From contig NC_050104.1 of the NCBI RefSeq assembly GCF_902167145.1, positions 94,251,849-94,315,848 of the forward strand: DNA of 64,000 nt. The letters run 5' to 3'. A program made the translations under genes and the position numbers. The stretch comes from Zea mays (Eukaryota > Streptophyta > Magnoliopsida > Poales > Poaceae). Shown one piece after another: positions 1 to 10,844 of this stretch. Numbering within the stretch: position 1 is the stretch's first letter; each line of letters starts with the position of its first letter. The notes under the pieces were generated by a model that ran no database searches, was not told where the DNA came from, and saw only the letters and a program-made list of their open reading frames with translations.

Positions 1-1
1 A

Positions 2-2647
2 CTTCGAATGTGCATGGACTACAGACCCCTTAATGAGGTCACCATCAAGAATAAGTACCCTCTTCCCCGGATTGATATTTTGTTTGATCAGCTTACCGGA
101 GCTCGGGTATTTTCCAAAATTGACCTCAGGTCGGGCTATCATCAGATTTGTATCCGACCCGAAGATACACCCAAGACCGCATTTACTACGCGGTACAGAT
201 TATTCGAATATCTGGTTATGTCTTTCGGATTAACGAATGCTCCTACCCACTTCACATATCTGATGAACTCGGTATTTATGCCCGAGTTGGACAAATTTGT
301 GGTGGTCTTCATCGATGATATTTTAATTTATTCCAAGAATGAAGAGGAGCATGCTCAGCATTTACGGATCGTATTAACGCGCTTAAGGGAACATCAACTA
401 TATGCTAAATTCAGCAAGTGCACGTTTTGGCTGGAGGAAATCCAATTTCTGGGACACGTATTGTCTGCCAAGGGAATTGCGGTTGATCCCAGCAAGGTCA
501 AGGATATTCTAGAGTGGAAACCACCAACCACTATACATCAAGTTCGAAGTTTCCTTGGACTGGTTGGTTATTACCGCTGATTTATCCTGGATTTCTCTAA
601 GCTGGTGAAGCCGATCACAAGCTTATTAAAGAATGATACAAAGTTTAACTGGTCCTCAAGATGCAACGAAGCCTTCGAGCAGCTGAAGGTGTTATTGACC
701 ACTGCTCTGGTATTAGCTCAACCGAACATTGAAAAGCCTTTTGATGTGTATTATGATGCATCAGGTAGTGGTCTAGGCTGTGTTTTAATGCAAGAAGGCC
801 GAGTTATAGCCTATGCTTCAAGACAGTTGCGCCGGCATGAGGAACATTATCCAACTCATGACTTAGAATTAGCCGTTGTGGTTCATGCCCTTAAAATATG
901 GCGTCATTATCTGCTGAGAAATATCTGTCATATATATACAGATCATAAAAGCTTTAAGTACATTTTTACCCAGTCAGAACTAAATATGAGGCAGAGGAGA
1001 TGGCTTGAGCTAATTAAGGATTATGAATTGGAAATTCACTATCACCCAGGCAAGGGTAACGTGGTGGCAGATGCACTAAGTCGCAAGGCTTCCTGTCATT
1101 GTCTTACAGTGAAAACTTCTGACATCACATTATGCCAGGAAATGGAGAACTTAAACCTGGGAATGGTTCAACATGGAACATTAGATCAATTGAAGCTTGA
1201 GTCGGTTCTTCTGCAAAAGATAATTGATGCACAAAGAAGTGATGAGGGTATGAAACACATTCATGAGAAAATAAAGGCTGATAAAGCAAACTGTTTCAGA
1301 AAGGATGATCAAGGCATTGTATGGTTTAACAACCGCGTAGTTGTGCCCAAGAATGAGGAAGTCCGCCAGCAAATTTTGGATGAAGCTCATCTTAGTCTCT
1401 ATTCCATTCATCCTAGAAGCACTAAGATGTATCAAGATTTAAAGCAACATTATTGGTGGACGAAGATGAAGATTGAAATTGCATGCTATGTGGCGAGATG
1501 CGACACTTGTAGACGTGTCAAAGCCATACATATGAAAACTACTGGTCCATTGCAATCGTTACCTATCCCAACTTGGAAATGGGAAGACATAAGCATGGAC
1601 TTTATTGTGGGGTTACCCAGGACATAAAAAGGATTTAATTCTATTTGGGTTATAGTTGATCGACTTACCAAGATAGCCCATTTTTTGTCCGTCAAGACAG
1701 ATCATCTAGTTGATGTCTATGCTCAGTTATATATTGCTCGTATTCTTAGTCTGCATGGAGTTCCAAAGACCATAGTGTCGGATCGTGGGTCGCAATTTGT
1801 AGCCAAGTTTTGGGAAGCACTGCATAAGTCCCTAGGTACCAAATTGCTTCACAGTTTGGCCTATCATCCTAAAATCAGTGGGCAGACTGAGAGAGTAAAC
1901 CAAATACTTGAAGACATGTTACGAGCATGCGTTCTGGAATACCCACAGAAATGGGATGAATGTTTACCGTTGGCAGAATTCTCATACAACAATAGTTATC
2001 AAAAAAGTATCAAGATGGCACCTTTTGAAGCTTTATATGGACGGCGGTGCCGTACTCCATTGAATTGGTTTGAAACAGGAGAAAGATGGTTTTTCAGGCC
2101 TGATATGGTTAAATAAATGGAGGAAAAAGTTCAACGAATTATATATAATTTGAAAGAAGCACAAGCTCGACAAAAGAGTTATGCAGACAAACGACGCAAA
2201 CCCTTGTACTTTCAAGTCGGAGATCATGTGTATCTGAAAGTATCACCAATGAAGGGCGTAACTCGTTTCGGGGTAAAGGGAAAGCTTGCACCCCGGTACA
2301 TTGGTTCGTTCCCCATTCTTGAACAGTGTCGACCAGTGGCATACCGACTCCAACTACCCGAAACATTGTCTGCAGTGTACAATGTGTTCCATGTGTCCCA
2401 ATTGAAGAAGTGTCTTCAGGTTCTAGATCGAACCATTGAAGTGACGGATGTTGCCTTAGAACCAGACTTGACATATTCAGAACATCCTATTCGAGTCCTG
2501 GATCAAAAGGACAGGGTTACCCGAAGGAGAACTCTCAAGTTTTATAAGATACAATGGAACCAACACACGGAAGATGAAGCTACATGGGAAACTCAAGACT
2601 TTCTAGAAAAGAATTTCCCAGGCTTTTTAGATTCATGTAAATTGTGA
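2..2647 (+). pseudogene. Ty3/Gypsy (chromovirus-like) pol, 3' part, with three stops
   Basis: One continuous frame encodes the second half of a Gypsy polyprotein that made and integrated element cDNA. In order: reverse transcriptase with a FIDD catalytic box near 310; RNase H (about 740-1080); the integrase zinc-binding region ending in CDTC near 1500; the integrase core with Asp near 1600, SDRG near 1780 and Glu in TER near 1890; and a C-terminal chromodomain-like end (about 2480-2640) with YKIQW and EATWE motifs. Gag, protease and the RT start lie outside the window. In-frame stops at 578-580, 1625-1627 and 2114-2116 break the frame, so it is a dead copy. A polypurine tract and LTR follow directly. 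The chromodomain-like tail places it in the chromovirus clade (Tekay/Del type); the family name is inferred. Confidence 0.93.
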
Positions 2648-2789
2648 GATATGTAAAATTGTTGTAATAAAGGAATAGACCCCATACCACCCCTTGCCTT
2701 GTACAAGAAATAACGAAATAAAAATATGGTGTGTTTCCTTTTCCATTACTTGCCCTCGAACTTTTAAATCTCAGGACGAGATTCTTTTA

Positions 2790-2801
2790 TGGGGGGAAGG
2801 A
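2790..2801 (+). other. Polypurine tract of the Gypsy element
   Basis: A run of G and A abuts the TGTAAC start of the LTR. In LTR retroelements this tract primes plus-strand DNA synthesis. Its position fixes the 3' LTR start at 2802. Confidence 0.8.
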
Positions 2802-5800
2802 TGTAACACCCCTGGTGTTATTGTCACTAAAACTTGAGCATAACATCATGAGCATTAGCATATCATGTGTTTGTTACATTTAGAGTGCATTCACTAGGCA
2901 AAAATTTCAAACAAGTTGTATTGATGTGACTTGTTATGAGTGAAACCCTAGGGTAGGGTACTTAACCCTAAACTAGGCTTAGGAGTGTCAATAAAGCCCA
3001 AGCATGAGAAAACTTCAAAACTCATGAGAAATAATCATAAGATATCACATTTAATGGACTTGAGTGGCATCCAAACCCTAAAAGTGCCAAAAACCCTGAA
3101 AAGACCCCTGGAGAACCCCAAATTAAAACCCTAGGGGGCTAAGTGTAAAATTTGTGCCCTTTTGGACCCAAGTGCAAAAACCAAGGTATTAGGGTACCTC
3201 AAATCATATGGTTCACACCTTTGTGGATTTGCAAAGCAAATCACGGAAATTGGACCTATTTGCAAAAAGGTACCCTAGAATCATGTGTGGCTAAGTCTGA
3301 AAACCAGTGAACAGGGCTGACTTTGGAGCTCTGTAGTTCTAAAAATACAAGGAATTTGCCTAGGGTCAACACATCAAACTTGTAGAGCTAGGAAAGGAGA
3401 ACAACTTTGCTTAAGTGCTTAAGCCTTGGTATTGTACAAAATTAGAAGTTAAAAGGACCAGAAGTCTTGCTGTCAGACCACTCTAAGACTGAATACTGAC
3501 TACCAGTGAGTTCTGAGGAACATTGGGCTCGATTCATGCTCAAAGGAATAAGCAAATGGGCAAGATCCCTATAGCAGAATTGTAGCTGGTGTATAGGGCT
3601 ACAAGTTTGTTACAGATGGATTGGCAAGTTCTTGCACAAAAATCCAAGATCTAGGCATTGCAATTCTGTCTGTCAGGCGCTCTGAATCAGGATTTTGATG
3701 GTACAGTATTCGGATCAGATCGCCAGGTTCAGTTCATCTCGCCGCCGGTGACCAAGCGCTTGGATTCGCGTCTGATGCTACGATTCGTGCTCAACGAAGT
3801 ACTGATTGTTGCTCGGGGTAGTAAATATCGTCGTGTGGATGAACTTGAGCCACTGTTCACTCCGGCCGTCGTGTCCGCCTAGCTCACAACCGATTCGGAT
3901 GAACTCACCGGAGTTAGCCACTCAACGATCGTGCGCCACGTGCCTTGGTGTCTTACCACGTTGCGGTAGCTCATATTACACATATCCGGTGATCGCCGGT
4001 AAGCCCGCCATGGTGAAAGCCACCAATCTCTTGCGACAGTGCTCTTTTCTTTGTCCGACCGCCACCGCGCCATCTCAAATTCACGGGCCACCGCTCGGGG
4101 ATCCTATAAATTGAGCATGTCGTCGGTTCCGCAAGGTAGTCAAGCACCCAATCCATCAACTTGTGCCTTCAATTGTTCACCAGAGCCCCCGAATTGCTCA
4201 CTTCCCCCAAATCGGTTTCTCGCCGCCATGAAAAGGCTCTCACCGTGGCCAGTGCGCTTCATGTCCGATCATGTCCTCTGCTCTCTTGTTTCAGCACCCT
4301 TATGTGCCCCTGATGCTTCTCGACCCGACCAATTAGGCTAGAACCCCTTAGATCGCCAGGAACACTTCGTGCTATTCGTTGATCGTGCGGTCGCCGTGAG
4401 CAGAGAGGTTGGGAGCTCAAACCGTGCAATTGATCGAGGGGAAACGTTTGTTAGATGTTGAATTAGGTATCAGCCAAGTTAGAGCACCGGCCATTGCGTG
4501 TCCTGGCCGGTACAGCTTCGTCGGAGCTCAGTCTGCCGCCATGCTGCGTCGTGGACCTGACGTGTGAAGGAATAGAAATTCAGGGGGGTTTTGTAAGCTG
4601 TCAATGAAACGCAGGAATAGTGTCGTCACCCCTTTTCAAGTTATTCAAATCGCCAAGGTCCTCTCCGCAAAATTAACCACGCGGGCGCATGCATGCGGGC
4701 GCGTTCTGCCTATGCTGGGCTGGCTCGGGCCAGATTCAGCCCAACCCTATTCATAGTTTCTCTTTTTCTTTCTTTGCCAGGATTAGAGAATTTCTAGAAA
4801 ATTGTAGAAAATGCTAAAAATACAAGATCAATTTTGTTAAAATTCTAAATTTGTATAGTATTTAATAGAAATAGTTTTAAGATTTTTAGTCCAAACCAGG
4901 AATTGTGAGGTATTTAAAATAGCTAAAACCTATACTCCTGGAATTTCAGAAATTATTTAGTAACTCCAAAAATCACCAAACTTTTTGGATAAGCTTTAAA
5001 TGATATTTAGAAACCTTGAGTAAAGTTTGGCTTGGTTTGGACAATGTGTGATACCAGAACCCCAAAACCCTAAACTTCTAAGTAGTGACTGCCCTATGAA
5101 CTATAATACTAACTCCGAAAACCCTAGTTTTCTGGAGTACCGTGAAGGAAAATTGTATTCAAGACCTAATATAATGTACCTTTGTTATCTTTGCATTTTC
5201 ATAAGCATTACATGAACATTCATGGTTATATATGATATATATAGAAAACGAAGAAGAAGAAGAGGTTGAAGAAGGAAGAGCTACACCACCACCTGAAGAC
5301 CCACCTGCCGGGAACTGCTTTTATTTCGATATTTGTGGAGCAGAGCCTGACTCTCCTATAACACAAGGCAAGCCCCGGTGCATTTGCCACCTCCTTGCTA
5401 TTTTAAAATCTTCCTCACTTGCTTGATGCATTAGGTAATAGGAGTTGTGTGCTAAACAATTAATGCATTTCCTTCCTTGGAAGATTGATTTCCTTTCCTT
5501 GATCACCTATTTTATGAAAAGGTTTTTCTGATGCTTAGTCTTGCTCTAGAAAAGCAAAATGTTTTGTTTTCAACAAAAGATGATGCTTCAAGTGGGAAGG
5601 GATGATTTTCAAAAATAAAACTTGATGGTGGATCCATCATGGCCGTGATGGGTTCAACATCGGAAAAGATGTACCTCTGCCAGGTACCAAACTTTGGGCT
5701 TGAAATGATAAAGCTGAGACCGGGCGGGTGACTTACACGAGAAGAGAGTCTCGGTGTAGTGTCTCCGTCTGAGTCGATTAAGGACCTTGTCGATGTAGGC

Positions 5801-6845
5801 CTGCTGACCGAGGACCCTTTAACTGGTCACATGCCTCAACATGGGTAAGCTTTGCCTCGGGCAGACTAATACCAGAATAAGATAACACGCAATGGGAGTG
5901 GAGAGATGGTGAGAGTAGCGTGTACCCTTCGTGGCAAGAGGCTGGACGGTGGTGTATCTGTGCTCTCGGTTGGTGTGAACCTGATCTTGTCTTAAGAACC
6001 CCAGTGGCGAATTGACATATGCAAGGGTTAAGTGCTACATATGTCGTGTGATTGGAGATCCTCAGCTGAGTATTAATCGATTCGGATCGCCGTTACTTCT
6101 CGGACATGAAGACTTGGTCACTGACTTACACGTAGCATTCCAGTGAACAAGAAGGGTTGATAAAAAAGATGGCTAGTTTAGGCCAAGTGCTTGAACTAGG
6201 GTAGAAAGAACTCTAGATTCAGGTAATGACTTAACTTGCTAATAAAACTGGATTTTTAAGGATCCACTATTAGTAAGCATTTTTGCAAACAGAGTCTTGA
6301 TTCTTGACTAAGCCTTACCTTGACTCCCTCAAGCCAGCATATCCTTGAGAGTCTTTTATTTTGACAGGTAAGACTTGCGAAAGTACACTTCGTACTCAGG
6401 GTTTTCGAACCCATGTTGTTGTAGGTGAGGAAGCAGCAAACTTTTGTTGCTTTTGCTCTAAGGTGGTGCCGAAGGAAAAAGCTCAAGAATGAAGTCGTCG
6501 GAGGATGTTGTCCTCCCTTTTAAAAACATTTTACTGTTAAGGGGGAGGAGTTTTTTGCCTCCCAGGTTTGTAATAATATTACTCATGCACTCCTATATAT
6601 TACTGGTCTGTAATAACAACACTCTTCCTATATTTGAATGTAAATTAAGTTACTGTAATTGCTTTCGCTTATTCGTTCCTCCGATGTGTTGTAATATCTG
6701 CGTGACGGGTGAAGCGCTCTTGGGAAAAGTAAAGAATTCAAATACCGAACTTGTCAAGTGATCAGGTGCATCTATAGGGTTGTTCGAGGTCCGATGGATA
6801 AGGACAACTGTAGGTGGGCCTAATAACTTGGGAGGTTCCATCACA
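2802..6845 (+). repeat. 3' LTR of the chromovirus-like Gypsy element (about 4.0 kb)
   Basis: The LTR begins TGTAACACCCCTGGTGTTA right after the polypurine tract. It ends at CATCACA, matching the CTGTCACA end of the related LTRs at 37868 and 44587 (opposite strand). Its length is unusual for an LTR. A GC-rich block at about 3700-4700 sits inside AT-rich flanks. Short open frames inside it have no recognisable domains and are read as chance. Parts (for example 5700-6000) resemble the opposite strand of 38700-39000, so the two elements belong to one wider family. The 5' LTR is outside the window, so no target duplication can be tested. Confidence 0.8.
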
Positions 6846-7740
6846 ATTGCTATACACGATTGGAAACAAGGCAACATAATGTTAAAAAGGTAACAAACCT
6901 TCGCATTCAAGCAGTTGTCCCTTCGGAATAACTCCTTCGAAGACGAAGGTTAAGATTTAAATAAAACATACGTTTGTATATAAATGAACGTACAAAGAAT
7001 GTAAAGAAGTTAAACATGTTAACTCATCTCAGATATTACAACATCTCATTTCTTTCCCTTCTCGTGATAAATTTATAATCGTACCTTCGGTTTTACAAGG
7101 TGAGTTAGAATGAAGGTGCTCTAAGGAAGAGATTACACGAAGCAATTGTCCAGCCCAATCAAAAAAAAGTGCTTTATGTAGGGCACTGTTCATCTATTTA
7201 TAGGGGATCGTACAACTTTGTATGAAATTACAAATATACCCACAAGACTTGTACTTATGATTTACAAAGCAATGCGAGGGCAATATTGACTTCTGCCTAT
7301 AGTATTTTGGGCACAGAATCGTAGACACCTTCTTCCGGCATTGTTCACCTTCGTTTCCATATGCTATTGTGATGAAGCTTAACATCTTCGTCTTTATCCT
7401 CGTCTTATTTCGAGGGTATTCGACACTGAAGCTCCTGCAATACTTAAAAACATGCTGACAACTGATAATTAAGTGTGTTTTTGAGGACCTTCAAAAGACG
7501 AAGGCCCCCAACAGTAGGTACTTTTTGCATCTTTTTCGATGTCGGCGGTGGAACAATGTAATAATTTGTTAAAATGTTCAAATAATTTAGTTTGAACAAT
7601 CCTTTCGTTGTCTTTACAGAACTTCTTTAATGTTTCTTTCTGCATAGATGGGGACTTTGCTGCTATTGTTGTTGGCCCTTTCCTCTTCCATTGAGCTCTT
7701 GCCATATTGCAGCTAATATAGCGTGATGCGTCCACACTTT
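6846..7740 (-). repeat. Unclassified LTR-like fragment
   Basis: On the minus strand a sequence starting TGTTGGGGGCCTTCG (7513-7499) has the look of a grass Gypsy LTR terminus, and the DNA down to about 6890 is rich in the motif CTTCG/CGAAG seen in such LTRs. A minus-strand open stretch at 7735-7514 lies just outside that terminus; it has no recognised domain. No second LTR, polypurine tract or target duplication was found, so the class is uncertain. Confidence 0.35.
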
Positions 7741-7799
7741 CTTATAGCGCTAAGCTATGATCACCATCCAAGTTAAGACATGATATTTTGCTCCCATCA

Positions 7800-8162
7800 C
7801 CATCCTATTTGATTAGTTAAGGGGAACCTACGTCTTCTCCAAGATAGATATCCATTCAGGGTACCATCAGTTAAGGATTAAACCATCAAATATACCTAAG
7901 AATGCCTTCATCTCAAGTTATGGTATTTACAAGTATATCATCATGTCCTTTAGACTCACCAATGCCCTGCCATTCTTTATGTACCTGACGAACAACATGT
8001 TCATGTAGTACCTTGATGAGTTTTTCATAATATTCATCGACGACATCCTGATATACTCCAAGAGTGGGGAGGAACACATGAACCATCTAAGGTTGGCACT
8101 ACTAAAGCTTTGGGAACAGTAGCTTTACGCTAAGTTTAGTAAGTGTGAGTTTTGGATAGACC
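7800..8162 (+). pseudogene. Degenerate Gypsy reverse transcriptase fragment
   Basis: Translation in the plus direction gives a recognisable but broken Gypsy RT: an FSKID-like block near 7840, a fingers/palm stretch at about 7930-8000, and an intact catalytic box [11 protein letters not shown] near 8033-8065, ending in a KFSKCEFW block near 8135-8160. Several stops and frame changes interrupt it. It is a different copy from the pol at 2-2647, without LTR or integrase, and looks like an isolated relic. The tandem duplication at 8119-8198 lies at its right edge. Confidence 0.75.
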
Positions 8163-8198
8163 AAGTAGCTTTACGCTAAGTTTAGTAAGTGTGAGTTT
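8119..8198 (+). repeat. 46-bp tandem duplication at the end of the RT relic
   Basis: The stretch starting GTAGCTTTACGCTAAG at 8119 recurs at 8165, and its first ten bases appear again near 8206. The duplication joins the Gypsy RT relic to the Copia relic, as expected from slippage or end-joining at a breakpoint. Confidence 0.75.
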
Positions 8199-8221
8199 GG
8201 GAACAGTAGCTTTACACAAAC

Positions 8222-8376
8222 ATCCAATACAACTTTTTGAGAGATCATTCACAAAAGGAGGATATAGTTCTAGATCATGTGAGTGTCGCAAAAAACTAGC
8301 TGATATCTTTACCAAACCTCTAGATGAGAGAAGGTTTTGTGAGCTTATGAATGAGCTAAATATCAATGATTCTTGA
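8222..8376 (+). pseudogene. Copia RNase H tail (3' end of pol), fragment
   Basis: The plus strand encodes the signature LADIFTKPLDE near 8297-8329, followed by an NELNI-type C-terminus and a stop at 8374-8376. This is the hallmark end of Ty1/Copia pol in the Opie/Ji/SIRE group, and the same motif occurs in the intact element at 25146-25688. Upstream residues are frame-shifted, and the rest of pol is missing. An LTR-like sequence follows downstream, so this is the 3' remnant of a plus-strand Copia insertion. Confidence 0.75.
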
Positions 8377-8570
8377 AACATGGAATGGAATACTACATAT
8401 CATGATGAAACTATATGTGCCTTTGATCATTAACTTTCAATTGGATCATTTTATCATATACTTGTGCCAAGATTTAGATAATAGATAATTTGCCCCCTTG
8501 ACATCAAAAGTCTAAGCACATATGTTCTACAAGTATACCAAACTTGTATGCACACTTTTAGGGGTATTAT

Positions 8571-10290
8571 TGAGAGCACCTAGAGGGGTGAATAGGTATC
8601 CTATGAAATAATCACTAAAAACACAAACTTGGTCTAAAAGTTATGAGTTAGCGCAAAATAAAGCAAGTTCGAATGAGAAGAAGAGAAAAAGTTCTCTTCA
8701 CTTGATTGCTCTTCAAATATGTAAAATAAAATAAGAGCAATATTCCAAGTGAATTAGGAGAACTAAGGAAGAGATAAAACCACAAGAAGGTAAATGCACA
8801 AGATACAGGCGATTTTATCCCATGGTTTGGCCAAGCCTGAAATGCTTGCCTACATCCAGGTTGTGGTATCCCAATGTATAAGTGTTGCACTCAACCCCTC
8901 TCAAGTGATCCAGAGATCAAACTTGAGTGTCACGGTTCTTCCTTATATCAATGAATCCCTCTCGCAAGGAATCTCCACAATTTGGAGTCTCTTGCATTCG
9001 TACACAAAACTGAAGTTACAACTTATAGCACAAGAGAGGGATAAAGTACACATACAAGAGCAAAAGCAGCAACACAACGCATGGGAAAAGATCACAAGTG
9101 CGCAAAGTCACACAGACACAGGAACAGCTCAGAAACAGCGCCTGGATTTCACTAAATCACTAGAATGCGTTGCAGCGGAGTGTCAGGGTTATCTGTTGCT
9201 CTTGGAGTGCTTAGGTGTTGAAGGAGGTCGCCATAGGGGTCCTTTTATATTCCCAAAAGGCTCCATATCCATTGCTCCTTCCCAAAAATGAGCTTCATGC
9301 AGGGGCACCAGACCAGTCCGGTGCACCACCAAACTAGGTCCACGTACCCCGAGTTCAGGATTCTGATTAGCACTTTCCTTCACTGATGGGCACCAGACAA
9401 GTTGGTGCACCTCCAGACCGGGTGCCATGCCAGTTAGTCGTTGGCTAGCCCATGCGCGTTGGAGACTATCTGTTGGAGGCGATCCGGTGCGCCTCTGGAC
9501 CATGAACAGTGATGGTCCGATGAATTTTATAATAAATTCCTGAGACCGCCGAGTTTAGCCGTATAGGAGGTTAGGTGCACATGGACCTCATCTGGTGCGC
9601 CAGGCTGCCCAAACAGCTAAGTTCAGACCCCTGCGAACTCGGTCTGGTGCACCATCGGATCGTTCAGGTGAAGCCTAGAACAACCCAAATGAGGCTCTTT
9701 TGAGCCCATCTTCTTCAAACATTTTTGTTGTTCTTTGGAGCTTCCCTACGACTTAGACAAACATAGTTAATACATAATATAATTGATTAAGTGTGAGAAA
9801 CTCACCTCTTTCATAGATTTTCACCAGGGTTCTGAATTGGTCCAAACCAAGTCCAAAATGCACTCTTTACTACAAAAGAGATTAGAGATCAAGTGTAAGT
9901 GCTAGAAACATTATAATGGACCTATGCAACATGTCTAAGAGTGCAAACCTCATAATTTTACCATTTTGCTCCAAATTGCATTTTCAGGCTCCTATTTCAA
10001 CTCTTTAGGACTTGAAACCTTCAAATTGCCTTCATGTGGACTTGTGCTCATACTCATATGAAACTAGTTATTTCATGATGATGTGTTGGACACTTAATCA
10101 TCAAAATAGGTAGAAATGCCCTTATAGCACATTTCCCTTCCAATCTCTTCATTTTGCTAATTTATGCCAACACACTTAGAGCAACTCAATATTGACTAAC
10201 TTAACGAATGAGTCAAAAGAAGCAATTTGAAGTTTAGATTCAAACTAAATGAGTTCCCAAAGGATTTGGTATATTTGGATCACATAGCCG
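8571..10290 (+). repeat. Copia 3' LTR remnant (Opie/Ji-like)
   Basis: A sequence beginning TGAGAGCACCTAGAGGGG follows the Copia RNase H tail by about 195 bp. It resembles the U3/U5-type text of the Copia LTRs at 22982 and 31087, with GTGAATAG near the start and repeated CCAG/GTCCGGTGC words at 9300-9660. The open frame at 8794-9291 is internal to it and has no domain. The right edge is not sharp, and no target duplication was found. Confidence 0.6.
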
Positions 10291-10706
10291 CCACTTGTTT
10301 TGGAATTTGCAATCAAATACATTTTTCTAACTTCTAAGTCAAAAACATTTGGATTTTGCTATTCAAACCAATTTTAAATACTTGTTTTGATCAAATACCA
10401 AAAACTTTCTCTTTTTCTCATAAGATAAATTCTCCCAATAAGAGAACAATTTTATAATAAAAGGGCTCCTCTTTGCCATTAGCAATAGTGCAGTACTGGA
10501 ACGGCCGATTCTAGTGGTCATGAAACGACCTACGGCTATCCACTGCATCGCATCTCAACGGCAGCCGTGTGTTGTGGCAGCGCCATCCACCGGTGTCCAG
10601 GTCTAGGGGCATGGTGCTGTGCCATCCGATTCCATTACAGAAAACATATACCTTCACAGTCAGCGGCATCGCTCAGCATTTACCCAACACCAGCAATGCA
10701 GGGAGG
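10291..10706. other. Short intergenic stretch downstream of the heme oxygenase gene
   Basis: The left part is AT-rich and may still be LTR debris. From about 10490 the base composition becomes balanced and unique-looking. No coding region, RNA gene or clear repeat is seen. Confidence 0.4.
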
Positions 10707-10712
10707 TTTATT
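10707..10712 (-). terminator. Candidate poly(A) signal of the heme oxygenase gene
   Basis: AATAAA on the minus strand lies about 135 bp past the stop codon at 10845-10847, a usual distance for a plant 3' UTR. Plant poly(A) signals are loose, so this is only a candidate. Confidence 0.35.
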
Positions 10713-10844
10713 CAACACTTGGCAACTTGGTTGCAGGTAAAACGTATCTGGGGGAGGGAGATCCCCCTCACCAGTAATAAAGTTTTAACAGTCAAAGGTT
10801 ATGTATGTACAGCATTTGAAACTGGATCAGCCAACAGTGTTAAG

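Noticed and set aside
3658..4341. Overlapping open frames in the first Gypsy LTR
   Set aside because: GC-rich LTR text; the frames overlap on both strands and match nothing recognisable.
8794..9291. 165-codon open frame
   Set aside because: Lies within a Copia LTR remnant, with no domain and no splice context.
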